Part shown: piece by piece, positions 35,595 to 44,642 of the stretch
Position numbering within the stretch: the stretch's first letter is position 1
Layout of the letters: every line of letters begins with the position of its first letter
The notes under the pieces: generated by a model
Databases searched by the model: none
Told to the model about the DNA's origin: nothing
The model's input: only the letters and a program-made list of their open reading frames with translations
Assembly (NCBI RefSeq): GCF_002938435.1
Contig: NZ_POQT01000032.1
Location: 1-50,514, forward strand
Length of the DNA: 50,514 nucleotides
Source of the DNA: Blastococcus saxobsidens
GTDB lineage: Bacteria > Actinomycetota > Actinomycetes > Mycobacteriales > Geodermatophilaceae
Direction: 5' to 3'
Program-made: the position numbers and the translations under genes

Positions 35595-37784
35595 ATGATG
35601 ACCTCAACGCCACGCCCGGCACGCCGCATCGCCCGCTGCCTGGGACTCGCGCTCCCGCTCGTCGTCGCCGTCAGCCTCACCCAGCCCGCCACCGCCGCGC
35701 CCCCCGACGACCACCCGGGCAAGGGGCGCCCCTCGACCACCCAACCGGCCGCCGCTTTCGACTACACCCAGGTGGCCGGCCTCACCGCCGATCGCTTCGG
35801 CACCGTGCAGGAGACCCTCGAGCTGCCGATGCACGACGGCACCGAGGTGCACATCGAGGTCACCCGCCCCGCCGGCGCCGACGGCCGGCCGGCCGACGGT
35901 CAGTGGCCGGTGATCCTGGAGGCGAGCCCCTACCACGGCACCCTGGCCGACCGGGAGGGCAGGCGGATCCTGCCCGAGCCGCGCGACGAGGAGGGCATCT
36001 CGCTCGGCCTGACGGGCTACTTCGCGCCCAAGGGCTACGCGGTCGTGATGATGGACCTGCGCGGCACCGGCCTCAGCGACGGCTGCCTGGACCACCTCGG
36101 TGCGAACGACGCCAAGGACCTCGAGCAGGTCGTCGAGTGGGCCGCGTCCCAGCCGTGGTCCAACGGCCGGGTCGGCATGACCGGGCACTCCTACGTCGGG
36201 TCGACCCCGTCGCTGGCCGCGGCGATGGACCCCGAGGGGCTGGAGACCATCGTCCCGAGCGCCGGCATGGCGACGATGTACGACCACCAGTTCCAGGCCG
36301 GCGTGCCGTACTTCCTGCAGTGGGCCGGCCCCATGGCGGCCTACGAGCAGATCGCGCTGGAGCGGGACCTCCCCGGTGGGGAGCACTTCGGCCAGAAGCC
36401 GGAGGAGACCGGCTGCGGCCTGCCGAACAGCTCCCTCACGGCGGGCGAGGCCCAGCTGTCGGGTCAGTACACGTCGTGGCACGGCGAGCGCGACTGGCGG
36501 GCGGCCGCCACCGCCGCCGACCTCCCGGTGTTCATGGTCCACGGGGTCAACGACAACGCCGCCCGCGTCGCCGGCATGGACTGGTTCACCCAGCGCGGCG
36601 GCCGTGACGGCGACAAGATCTGGCTCGGCCAGTGGGACCACGGTTCCGGGTGCTGCCCCACCCGCCGCGGCATCCAGTGGACCTACGCCCTGCACGCCTG
36701 GTTCGACAAGCACCTCGCCCAGCGCGACGTCGAGACCGGCCCGGCCGCGGAGCTCTTCCTCTCCGACGGCACCTTCGAGGGCGGCCGCACCGGTGACCGC
36801 AGCCAGATCCTCTCCGACTCGCAGTGGCCGCCGTCGGGCTCCTCGATGCTCACCCTGCACCCGGCCGCCGACGGGACCCTCGGCTCGACGGCCCCGGTGG
36901 TGCCCGGGTCGGTCTCCTTCACCGGCGACCCGACCGGGTTCGCGGACCCGCAGGGCACCGGCGGCGCCGACTTCGTCTCCGCGCCCGTGGCCGAGGACAC
37001 GGTGCTCGCCGGCAAGCCGCTGATGGACCTGGTCGCCTCGGTGACCGCGCCCCGGGTGCACCTGATCGGCACGCTGTACGACGAGAGCCCCGACGGCGAG
37101 CGCCGCCGGATCAGCCAGTTCGCCATCAACCCCGAGCTGCGGGTCGGCGTGGCCACCCCGAAGCCGGTGGTCCCCGGTCAGCTGATGGAGATGCAGCCGC
37201 CGGGGTTCGCCATGGCCCACAACCTGCGCGAGGGGCACCGGCTGGCGCTGCGGTTCACCACCTCCGACCCGGACAAGGTCCCGACCTTCGCCGTCGACCC
37301 GCGGGTCACGATCGCGACCGGCCCGGGTGGCACCTCCCTGCAGGTGCCCGTGGTGGCGGAGCCGGCGCTGGTCGAGGACACGGTGCCGTTCAGCGAGCAC
37401 CAGCCGGCGCAGGCCGGCCCCGCGCAGCCCGCGGAGCAGGCGTCGGTCACGCCGGCCCTGGGCGGCCCGGCGCGGACGCCGGCCACGGTGGCGTTCCACG
37501 AGTTCGACGCACAGGAGGGCTTCGACAACGCGGCCCTGCTGATCAGTGCGGTGCCCAGCCTGGACGCCGACGTCGACCTCTACCTGCAGCGGCAGAACGC
37601 CGACGGGACGTGGACCGCCGACCTTGCCTCCGGCGGCAGCAGCAGCCTGACGGAGGAGTCGCTCCGGTACGCCACCCCCGCGCCCGGCCGCTACCGGGTC
37701 GAGGTGCACAACTGGGCCGGCGCCCCGGGCACGCGGGTCGACCTGTCGCTGACCTGGCTCAACTCGGCCGGCCGGCCGGGGTGA
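35595..37784 (+). CDS. Secreted X-Pro dipeptidyl-peptidase-like hydrolase (S15)
   Basis: 729 residues. A signal peptide (cleavage after ATA, ~residue 34) leads to a CocE/NonD alpha/beta-hydrolase: oxyanion-region SPYHGT, DLRGTGLSDG, nucleophile Ser199 in MTGHSYVGSTPS, and WDHGSGCCPTRRG containing the likely His. The C-terminal beta jelly-roll domain (XPP_C type) is interrupted and extended by a PPC-like segment (SLDADVDLYLQRQN ... GRYRVEVHNWAG). It probably cleaves peptides or acyl esters outside the cell. Two adjacent ATGs (35595, 35598) follow AAAGG. Confidence 0.9.
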   Translation: MMTSTPRPARRIARCLGLALPLVVAVSLTQPATAAPPDDHPGKGRPSTTQPAAAFDYTQVAGLTADRFGTVQETLELPMHDGTEVHIEVTRPAGADGRPADGQWPVILEASPYHGTLADREGRRILPEPRDEEGISLGLTGYFAPKGYAVVMMDLRGTGLSDGCLDHLGANDAKDLEQVVEWAASQPWSNGRVGMTGHSYVGSTPSLAAAMDPEGLETIVPSAGMATMYDHQFQAGVPYFLQWAGPMAAYEQIALERDLPGGEHFGQKPEETGCGLPNSSLTAGEAQLSGQYTSWHGERDWRAAATAADLPVFMVHGVNDNAARVAGMDWFTQRGGRDGDKIWLGQWDHGSGCCPTRRGIQWTYALHAWFDKHLAQRDVETGPAAELFLSDGTFEGGRTGDRSQILSDSQWPPSGSSMLTLHPAADGTLGSTAPVVPGSVSFTGDPTGFADPQGTGGADFVSAPVAEDTVLAGKPLMDLVASVTAPRVHLIGTLYDESPDGERRRISQFAINPELRVGVATPKPVVPGQLMEMQPPGFAMAHNLREGHRLALRFTTSDPDKVPTFAVDPRVTIATGPGGTSLQVPVVAEPALVEDTVPFSEHQPAQAGPAQPAEQASVTPALGGPARTPATVAFHEFDAQEGFDNAALLISAVPSLDADVDLYLQRQNADGTWTADLASGGSSSLTEESLRYATPAPGRYRVEVHNWAGAPGTRVDLSLTWLNSAGRPG

Positions 37785-37821
37785 CGTGCCCGGCGGGGTG
37801 GGGACCCCGCCGTCCGCGTGA

Positions 37822-37859
37822 CCGAGCGCCCTCCTCCCGCACGGGAGGGGGGCGCTCGG
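37822..37859. terminator. Bidirectional terminator
   Basis: A near-perfect 18-bp stem beginning CCGAGCGCCC and ending GGGCGCTCGG with a two-base loop, between the convergent S15 peptidase and ATP-grasp genes. Confidence 0.8.
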
Positions 37860-37953
37860 CGTCTGCCGGCCGATCCGCGCCCTCGACGGCGCAGCACCGG
37901 CGCGGCGAGAGCAGGCCGCATCATCAGCGCCTGGCCACGCGCAAGGCCTCCCG

Positions 37954-39270
37954 TCAGACGGCCTGCAACTCCTCCACGTCCACCCGGATGCCGTCGAGGG
38001 CGTACGCCGCACGCCGTCGCGCCTGCTCGGGCGAGGCGCCCACGGTGAGCACGTGACCGATGTACCCCGCCGGCGTCCCGGGCGGCTCGATCGCGTCACC
38101 GACGTCGGTGAAGACCTCGGCCACCAGCAGCCCGGGGATGGAGGCCACCTCGCGGACGCCGGAGACCTCGCGCACCCTCCCCGCCGTGTGCGACACGAGG
38201 TACATGCGCGTGCAGGCGGCGACGGCCTCGTCGGGCGGGCCCGGCGGCGACTCACCGAGCAGCAGGGCCACGGCGACGTCCGCGGTGTCGACGCCGGCGA
38301 CGTGGTCCACGCACAGCTGGGCCCCCGGCCCGGCCGGTCGTGCGTGCAGGGAGGTCAGCACCGGCCCCGCGGGGCCGAGTACGAACTCCAGGTGGAACGG
38401 TCCGAAGTCGTGACCGGCCGCCGCGAGGGCGGCCCCGACGAAGGCGCCCGCCCCGGGGGTGGGTGGCTGCCGGACGGCGGTCAGGGCGAACTCGGTGAAC
38501 TCCGGCGGCAGGGTCATGACCTGGGCCGACCAGGCCAGGATCACCGCTTCCCCCTCGGTGACGTAGCCGTCGGCGGCGTAGCGCGGCCCGTGCACGTACT
38601 GCTCGACCAGGAGCCGGTGTCGTGGGCGGACCCGTCGGCCGTACGTGTCCCGCCGGGCGTGCCGAGCGGCCAGTTCGCGGAGCTGGTGGTCGTCGGCGAC
38701 CACTGCGGCGTCCCACCGCCGGGCACCGTCGACCGGCGTCACCACGCAGGGGTAGCCGACGGCCGACGTGAGCGCGAGGGCGCCGGCGGACACCGACACC
38801 CAGGGGGAGACGGCGAGGCCCGCGGACGTCACGGCCGAACGGAGGGCCGCCTCGTCATTGGCGAGCGCAGGCGAGTCAGGGGTGGGGCCGCGCAGCCCCA
38901 GGCTGCGGGCAGCTGCCGCGGCCGCCCCCAGGAACCCGTCGACGGTGCTGGTGATCGCGGCGACGGTTCCGCCGAGCGGACCGATCGCGGCGAGGATCGC
39001 GCTCGGGTCCACGGTGTCGCACTCGATCCACCGGTCGACCAGCCAGTCGGCGTCGTCGCCGTAGAACGCCCGGTCCCGGGTGAGCACCGCCGTGCTCAGT
39101 CCCCGGGCGCGGGCCCGCTCCAGCTGCGCCACCCCGGGGGCCTCCAGCCGCTCCCCCACCCCGAGCTCGGGGCGCCCGGCCGATGACCGCCGCAGCAGCT
39201 CCACGGCGACGAACCAGCGGTGACCCTGGCGCGGGATCATGCCCCGCCCGACTGCGTTCGACATCGCCAT
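37954..39270 (-). CDS. ATP-grasp superfamily protein
   Basis: 438 residues with an ATP-grasp pattern: N-terminal Rossmann-like part (AVLTRDRAFYGDDADWLVDRWIEC), lid region (GYPCVVTPVDGARR), VEQYVHGPRYAADGYV matching the ATP-grasp 'VEE-xxG-x-E-xS' segment with atypical residues, and a C-terminal small domain typical of ligases (GYIGHVLTVGASPEQARRRAAYAL). Probably an amino-acid or peptide ligase of unknown substrate. The ATG at 39270 is chosen because GGGGGAA lies eight bases upstream; 39240 is an alternative. Divergent from the flavin oxidoreductase. Confidence 0.8.
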   Translation of the reverse strand: MAMSNAVGRGMIPRQGHRWFVAVELLRRSSAGRPELGVGERLEAPGVAQLERARARGLSTAVLTRDRAFYGDDADWLVDRWIECDTVDPSAILAAIGPLGGTVAAITSTVDGFLGAAAAAARSLGLRGPTPDSPALANDEAALRSAVTSAGLAVSPWVSVSAGALALTSAVGYPCVVTPVDGARRWDAAVVADDHQLRELAARHARRDTYGRRVRPRHRLLVEQYVHGPRYAADGYVTEGEAVILAWSAQVMTLPPEFTEFALTAVRQPPTPGAGAFVGAALAAAGHDFGPFHLEFVLGPAGPVLTSLHARPAGPGAQLCVDHVAGVDTADVAVALLLGESPPGPPDEAVAACTRMYLVSHTAGRVREVSGVREVASIPGLLVAEVFTDVGDAIEPPGTPAGYIGHVLTVGASPEQARRRAAYALDGIRVDVEELQAV

Positions 39271-39448
39271 GGGCGCTGTTCCCCCATCCGCTTCCCAGTG
39301 GGACCGGACCATACCGGTCGGTTGGTTTCACAGGGAAGAGTTTCTGCAGCTGGACGGAAAGGAATCGTCCACTCCCCCGGACCCGGTGGCCTCCGGGCCC
39401 CCGCCGGCCGCCGGGAAGCCCACGCGGGCACCGGCGGTTGGTCCTCAT

Positions 39449-40558
39449 GTGACCGGCTCCCCCACCCCCCGCGACGTCGACGTCGTGGTGATCGGCGCCG
39501 GTCAGGCCGGCCTGGCCACCGGCTGGGCCCTCGCCCGGCAGGGCTTCGAGCGGGGCCGCGAGTTCGTGCTGCTCGACGGCGAGCCGGCCCCGGGTGGGGC
39601 GTGGCGGCACCGGTGGCCCTCGCTGACCCTCGGCACCACGCACCGGGTCCACGACCTCCCCGGGCTGCCGTTCCGACCGGACAGCGAGGACGCCCCCGCC
39701 GTCGAGTCGGTCCCCGCCTACTTCGCCGACTACGAGCACCGCTTCCAGCTGCCGGTCGTCCGCCCGGTCCGGGTCACCGCCGTCCGGCGCACCGGGCAGG
39801 GCGCCTTCACCGTGGAGACCGACCGCGGCCACTGGACAGCCCGTGCGGTGGTGAACGCGACGGGCACCTGGACCCGCCCGTTCGTCCCGCGCTACCCCGG
39901 CCAGGAGCTGTTCCGCGGCCGCCAGCTGCACACCGTCGACTACCGTGACGCCGAGGAGTTCCGCGACCGGCACGTCGTCGTGGTGGGCGGGGGCGCGTCG
40001 GCGACCCAGCTGCTCGCGGAGATCTCCCGCGTCACCTCCACGACGTGGGTGACCCGCCGCCCACCGGTCTGGCGGGACGGCCCCTTCGACGAGGACGTGG
40101 GCCGCGAGGTGGTCGCCACGGTCGAGCAGGCCGTCCGGGAGGGCCGCCGTCCCGGCAGCGTCGTGGGCGTCACGGGCCTGCTGACCTCGACGCCCTACGT
40201 CCGTGACGGCCTCGACCGCGGGGTGCTCGAGCGGCTGCCGGTGTTCGACCGCATCACGCCCGACGGCGTCGCATGGGACGCGGCGGACGGCGAGGCCGGT
40301 CGCACCGTCCCCGCCGACGTCATCCTGTGGGCCACCGGATTCCGCGCCGCCGTGGGTCACCTCGCCCCGCTGCGGCTGCGCGAACCCGGCCGGGGCTTCC
40401 GGATGGACGGCACCCAGGTGGCCGGCGAACCGCGGGTGCACCTGGTGGGTTACGGCCCCTCGGCCAGCACCATCGGGGCCAACCGCGCCGGGCAGGCCGC
40501 CGCGCGGGCACTGCGCCGCGAGCTGCGACCCGGCACCCCACTGGCCCGCAGCGCCTGA
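39449..40558 (+). CDS. Flavin-containing monooxygenase-like NAD(P)/FAD oxidoreductase
   Basis: 369 residues. FAD motif VVVIGAGQAGLATGWALA at the N-terminus, central NADPH motif HVVVVGGGASATQLLAEI, and a late ATG motif VILWATGFRAAVGHL, as in CzcO/TrkA-like proteins. The GTG at 39449 directly precedes the first strand; the frame is open to 39239, but that leader overlaps the divergent ATP-grasp start. The substrate is unknown. Confidence 0.88.
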   Translation: MTGSPTPRDVDVVVIGAGQAGLATGWALARQGFERGREFVLLDGEPAPGGAWRHRWPSLTLGTTHRVHDLPGLPFRPDSEDAPAVESVPAYFADYEHRFQLPVVRPVRVTAVRRTGQGAFTVETDRGHWTARAVVNATGTWTRPFVPRYPGQELFRGRQLHTVDYRDAEEFRDRHVVVVGGGASATQLLAEISRVTSTTWVTRRPPVWRDGPFDEDVGREVVATVEQAVREGRRPGSVVGVTGLLTSTPYVRDGLDRGVLERLPVFDRITPDGVAWDAADGEAGRTVPADVILWATGFRAAVGHLAPLRLREPGRGFRMDGTQVAGEPRVHLVGYGPSASTIGANRAGQAAARALRRELRPGTPLARSA

Positions 40559-40669
40559 CCTGCTGAGGGAACTTTTCAGGGTCCGATCAGGGCGCTCCCC
40601 GATGGTCCGGGCAGCGCCGGCTCGACAGGCTTCGGCCATGACCTTCCGACCGCTCCCCGGAGCCCCGCG

Positions 40670-41596
40670 ATGATCGAGGCGCAGGGGCTCACCAAGAGGT
40701 ACGGCGACCGCACCGCCGTCGACGGCATCTCCTTCTCCGTGCACCCCGGCCGGGTGACCGGCTTCCTCGGCCCCAACGGCGCCGGCAAGTCCACGACGAT
40801 GCGCATGCTGCTCGGACTGGACCGCCCGACCGCCGGCACCGTGACCGTGAACGGCCGCAGCTACGCCGACTTCCCCGCGCCGCTGCGCCAGGTGGGCGCG
40901 CTGCTGGAGGCCCGCGCCCTGCACCCGGGCCGCTCCGCCCGCGACCACCTGCGCTGGATGGCCGCCAGCAACGGCCTGGCGGTCCGCCGCGTCGACGAGG
41001 TGCTCGACATGGTGGGCCTCACCGACGTCGCCGGCCAGCGGGTGGGCCGCTTCTCCCTCGGCATGGGGCAGCGGCTGGGCATCGCCGTCGCGCTGCTGGG
41101 CGACCCGCCGGTCGTCGTCCTCGACGAGCCGGTCAACGGCCTGGACCCCGAGGGCATCCGCTGGGTGCGCACCCTCACCCGCCGGCTGGCGGCCGAGGGC
41201 CGGACCGTCTTCCTCTCCAGCCACCTCATGAGCGAGATGGCGCTCACCGCCGACCACCTCGTCGTCATCGGGCGGGGCCGGATCCTGGCCGACTGCTCGA
41301 TGGCCGACTTCATCGCGCAGCACGCCGCCTCCTACGTGCGGGTCGCCAGCCCCCAGCGCGGCGAGGTGGCCGACCTCCTCCGGTCCCAGGGCCTGGACGT
41401 CGCCGTCCACGGCGACGAGCTGCGCGTGCAGGGTCTCGACGCCGCCGCGGTCGGCGAGCTCGTCGGCCGCAGCGGCCTGCTCCTGCACGAGCTGACGCTC
41501 GTCCGGTCCTCCCTGGAGGACGCCTTCATGACCCTCACCGCCACCAGCGTGGAGTACTCCGCGCGGCAGCAGACCCCGGCCGGAGCCCCCCGATGA
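40670..41596 (+). CDS. ABC-2 exporter ATPase
   Basis: 308 residues of the DrrA/CcmA type. Walker A GPNGAGKST, signature FSLGMGQRLGIAVAL, Walker B VVVLDEPVNGLDPEG, H-loop SSHLMSEM and a C-terminal DrrA-type domain. The signature has Gly-Met-Gly-Gln as in many exporters of this group. GGAG lies eight bases before the ATG, and its stop overlaps the permease ATG (ATGA). Confidence 0.93.
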   Translation: MIEAQGLTKRYGDRTAVDGISFSVHPGRVTGFLGPNGAGKSTTMRMLLGLDRPTAGTVTVNGRSYADFPAPLRQVGALLEARALHPGRSARDHLRWMAASNGLAVRRVDEVLDMVGLTDVAGQRVGRFSLGMGQRLGIAVALLGDPPVVVLDEPVNGLDPEGIRWVRTLTRRLAAEGRTVFLSSHLMSEMALTADHLVVIGRGRILADCSMADFIAQHAASYVRVASPQRGEVADLLRSQGLDVAVHGDELRVQGLDAAAVGELVGRSGLLLHELTLVRSSLEDAFMTLTATSVEYSARQQTPAGAPR

Positions 41597-42411
41597 TCGA
41601 CACCGTCGCCCTCGACCCCCACCGGAACGTCCCGGGGGTGCGCCGGCCCGGCTTCACGCACACCCTCCACGCGGAGTGGATCAAGTTCTGGTCGGTGCGC
41701 TCCACCGCCTGGTCCATCGTCGCGCTCGTCGTCCTCGGCGCCGGGCTGACCGTCCTGGTGTGCGCGACGAGTGCCGACGACCTCGCCGACGGCTCCGCCG
41801 GCGAGGCGGCCGGCTCGTTCATCACCTGGGGGATGACGATCGCCCAGATCACCGCCATCGTCCTGGGCTCCCTCGTGGTCACCGGCGAGTACGGCACCGG
41901 GATGATCCGGGCGACGCTGACCGCGACCCCGCACCGTGCACGGGTGCTCGCGGCGAAGGCGCTCGTGCTCACCGGCACGCTGTTCGTCGTCGGCACCGTC
42001 ACCGCCGTCCTCGGCTACCTGGGCGGCAACTGGTTCCTCGAGCAGGAGGGCATCGGCCTCGGCCTCGGGGACGACGGCGTGCTCCGCGCACTGCTCGGCA
42101 GCGGCCTCTACATGGCCGGGATCGGGCTGTTCGCCGCCGCCGTCGGGCTCCTGGTCCGGCACACCGCCGCCGCGCTGTCCATCGTCCTCGCGCTGATCCT
42201 GGTGCTCGGCAACATGGTGGTCCTGCTCCCCGGCGCGTGGGGCGAGTGGGCCACCAAGCTGATGCCGGGCAACGCCGGCGGAGCCGTCGCGACGCCGGTG
42301 TCGTTCAACCCGAACCTGCTCGACCCCTGGGTGGGCTTCGGGGTGTTCTGCGCCGAGCTCGCCGCCGTCGGGCTGATCGGCTACCTGGTCTTCCGGCGTC
42401 GCGACGCCTGA
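41593..42411 (+). CDS. ABC-2 family permease
   Basis: 272 residues, six predicted helices. N-terminal cytoplasmic part TLHAEWIKFWSVRSTAWSIV, the ABC-2 conserved region LVVTGEYGTGMIRATLTATPHRARVLAAKALV, and a C-terminal membrane pair ending VFRRRDA. It forms the membrane half of the exporter with the preceding ATPase. Substrate unknown. The convergent LuxR gene ends 42 bases away. Confidence 0.9.
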   Translation: MIDTVALDPHRNVPGVRRPGFTHTLHAEWIKFWSVRSTAWSIVALVVLGAGLTVLVCATSADDLADGSAGEAAGSFITWGMTIAQITAIVLGSLVVTGEYGTGMIRATLTATPHRARVLAAKALVLTGTLFVVGTVTAVLGYLGGNWFLEQEGIGLGLGDDGVLRALLGSGLYMAGIGLFAAAVGLLVRHTAAALSIVLALILVLGNMVVLLPGAWGEWATKLMPGNAGGAVATPVSFNPNLLDPWVGFGVFCAELAAVGLIGYLVFRRRDA

Positions 42412-42453
42412 CGGTCCGGTTCCTCGCCCGTCCTGCACCGCTGGACCCGTGGT

Positions 42454-43578
42454 TCAGCGGTGCGGGCGCGCCGGCAGGTACCAGCCGTCGCCACCGACCG
42501 GCAGCCGGGACAGCTGGCGCGGCAGGTACTGGTCGAAGAACATCCGGGCGGTGAGCTCGTGCCGACTGCCGACCCCCAGCTTGGCGTAGAGGTTCTTCAC
42601 GTGGTCCTGGACCGTGGTCAGGGCTATCGACAACGTGGCCGCGACCTCCAGGTTGCTGCTCCCCGACACGACCAGCCGGGCCACCTGCCGCTCGCGGGCG
42701 GTGAGCCCATAGGCCTCGGCGATCACCTCGGCCAGCTCGTAGGGCGCCACCGGCTCGACGACCAGGGAGAGCCGCTCGACGCCGTTCGGGTCGGCCGGCT
42801 CCAGGACGTCGAGCTGCACGCTCATCCACCGGCCCGTCCGGAGCCGCACGCGAGCCGACTGCCGCCGTCCACCGGCGGCCGTCAACCGGGACACCAGCGA
42901 GATCACCCCGACCGGCAGCCCGTCGATGCGGGTGTCAGGCATCTGGTCCATGAGCACCTGAGCCGCTCGGCTGGCCAGCTCGAGGCGGATCCGCGAGCCG
43001 TCGACCCGCAGCACCGCCATTCCCGGCCCCTCCTCGGCGTCCCGGTGGGCGACCTCGGAGACCAGCAGGGTGCGCCGGACGGCGGCAGCGAGGTCCGGGG
43101 CGAGTGCCGCGACCAGCTCCACCTCCGCCTCGGTGAAGTCCGGCGCCCCCGTCTCGCGGAAGAGGATCACCGCACCCCAGGGCCTGCCCCGGTCGCGCAG
43201 CACCGCCCGCAGCTCCGGCCCCACCCCGGCCGGGACCATCACGTCGCGGTAGCGGGCGCTGAGCTCCGGCCGGTTCCGGGTGCCCCGGTGCAGGGTGGCA
43301 ACCCCGGAGCGGGCGCGGGCCAGCGCGGGCAGCTGGTTGACGTCGTCGCTGCCCACCTCCAGCTGCAGCAGCCGCGGCAGGACCTCCAGCGGCAGCCCCT
43401 CGTCGTGGTACCCGCCGGTGTTCATGACCGTCGCCGGGTCGAGGAGCAGGCCGCACCAGAGATCGGAAGGGACCGCGCGACCGAGCACCCGGACGACGTC
43501 CCGGTACAGCGCCAACGGATCGGTGGCCGACCGGCAGAGCCGCTCGACCCGGTCCCGCGCCACGGCCGCCGCTGCCAT
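42454..43578 (-). CDS. LuxR-family transcriptional regulator with GAF-like sensor
   Basis: 374 residues. The N-terminal ~170 residues have a GAF-like layout (GAVILFRETGAPDFTEAEVELVAALAPDLAAAVRR), a middle PAS/GAF-like part follows, and the C-terminal HTH reads YGLTARERQVARLVVSGSSNLEVAATLSIALTTVQDHVKNLYAKLGV. It probably senses a small molecule. It is divergent from the cupin gene (86-base gap) and convergent with the ABC-2 exporter; its targets are not evident. Confidence 0.9.
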   Translation of the reverse strand: MAAAAVARDRVERLCRSATDPLALYRDVVRVLGRAVPSDLWCGLLLDPATVMNTGGYHDEGLPLEVLPRLLQLEVGSDDVNQLPALARARSGVATLHRGTRNRPELSARYRDVMVPAGVGPELRAVLRDRGRPWGAVILFRETGAPDFTEAEVELVAALAPDLAAAVRRTLLVSEVAHRDAEEGPGMAVLRVDGSRIRLELASRAAQVLMDQMPDTRIDGLPVGVISLVSRLTAAGGRRQSARVRLRTGRWMSVQLDVLEPADPNGVERLSLVVEPVAPYELAEVIAEAYGLTARERQVARLVVSGSSNLEVAATLSIALTTVQDHVKNLYAKLGVGSRHELTARMFFDQYLPRQLSRLPVGGDGWYLPARPHR

Positions 43579-43664
43579 GTCGAGACGATAGGGCCGCGGG
43601 ACACCAGGGAAAACCCCTCGCGCCAGGGATGTCGGGCCCACCTGGCCGGTCGCAGGCTCACCGC

Positions 43665-44171
43665 ATGACCACCCCCACGCAGATCCCACGCACCCCGCCC
43701 GCTCCCGTCGTGACCGGCCCCGGAGCAGGAGCCGGCATCTGGCACCTCGACACGCTGATGACGTTCAAGGCGTTTGGCGAGGACACCGGCGGACGTCTCG
43801 CCGTCTGGGAGCAGCTCCTCCCCCACCGCTCCTCCCCACCGCTGCACGTCCACCACGAGGAGGACGAGGCCTGGTTCGTCCTGGACGGGGAGCTCACCTT
43901 CCAGGTCGGCGACCAGACCTGGGTCGCCACGGCGGGCAGCTTCGTCTGGGCGCCCCGGGGTCTGGCCCACACCTTCCGGGTCGACTCACCCACCGCCCGC
44001 CTGCTCGCGATCGCGGTCCCGGCCCGCTTCGACCAGTTCGTGCGCGCGACCGGTCGGCCGGCCCGGTCGATGACCCTGCCACCCCCTCCGGACGGCCCAC
44101 CGGACATGGCCGCCCTCGTCGGGGCGGCGAGGCAGCACGGGATGGATGTGCTGGGGCCACCCCTCGCGTGA
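43665..44171 (+). CDS. Cupin-domain protein
   Basis: 168 residues with a single cupin barrel. Motif 1 is PPLHVHHEEDEAWFVLDGELTFQVG (two His and Glu metal ligands); motif 2 is SFVWAPRGLAHTFRVDS with the last His. Such quercetinase-like cupins bind Fe or Mn; substrate unknown. The LuxR-type regulator is divergent and may control it. Confidence 0.88.
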   Translation: MTTPTQIPRTPPAPVVTGPGAGAGIWHLDTLMTFKAFGEDTGGRLAVWEQLLPHRSSPPLHVHHEEDEAWFVLDGELTFQVGDQTWVATAGSFVWAPRGLAHTFRVDSPTARLLAIAVPARFDQFVRATGRPARSMTLPPPPDGPPDMAALVGAARQHGMDVLGPPLA

Positions 44172-44202
44172 CCCGGCGCGGCCGGGCAGGGACAGTGGTG
44201 GG

Positions 44203-44547
44203 GTGACCACGCTGGATGCGCAGGCCGAGGGCCGCCGCCGTGCCGACCACCTGCTCACCAACCTGTCCGAGGGTGCGGACGACGCCGCCGACGAGTTCCT
44301 CGCCGGGCTGACCGACATCCGGGACCTCGTCTTCGTGGGCGCCGCGCTGACCGCCATCGCCCGCGCCGAGGGCCGGGTCCTGCCCACCGCCCAGCGCGCG
44401 CAGGCCAGCACCCGGCAGCTCAAGCTCGGCCAGCTGCGGGACTCCCACCGGGACGACCCGGAGGGTCTGCGGACCTGGCTGCGCCGCTCGGGCGAGGAGA
44501 TCCTCTTCATCCGGTCGCTGCAGGCCATCGTCGCCCAGCTCCCCTGA
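44203..44547 (+). CDS. Small hypothetical protein
   Basis: 114 residues, predicted all-helical, charged and soluble. It has no motif that I recognise; the sequence TRQLKLGQLRDSHRDDPEGLRTWLRRSGEE is in a proper coding pattern. The GTG at 44203 follows GTGGTGGG. A long hairpin follows the stop. Confidence 0.6.
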   Translation: MTTLDAQAEGRRRADHLLTNLSEGADDAADEFLAGLTDIRDLVFVGAALTAIARAEGRVLPTAQRAQASTRQLKLGQLRDSHRDDPEGLRTWLRRSGEEILFIRSLQAIVAQLP

Positions 44548-44553
44548 CCCCCT

Positions 44554-44614
44554 GGGCATGGGAAGCGATACATGCGTTCTCGGGCCCAGAACGCATGTAT
44601 CGCTTCCCATGCCC
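44554..44614. terminator. 27-bp perfect inverted repeat between convergent genes
   Basis: Arms 44554-44580 and 44588-44614 are exact complements with a seven-base loop (CGGGCCC). It is unusually long and relatively AT-rich (contains GATACATGCG) for this genome. It probably terminates transcription from both sides, but could be a dispersed palindromic element. Confidence 0.8.
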
Positions 44615-44642
44615 GGGTGCCGCCAGAGCGGGCGGGCGGCGG

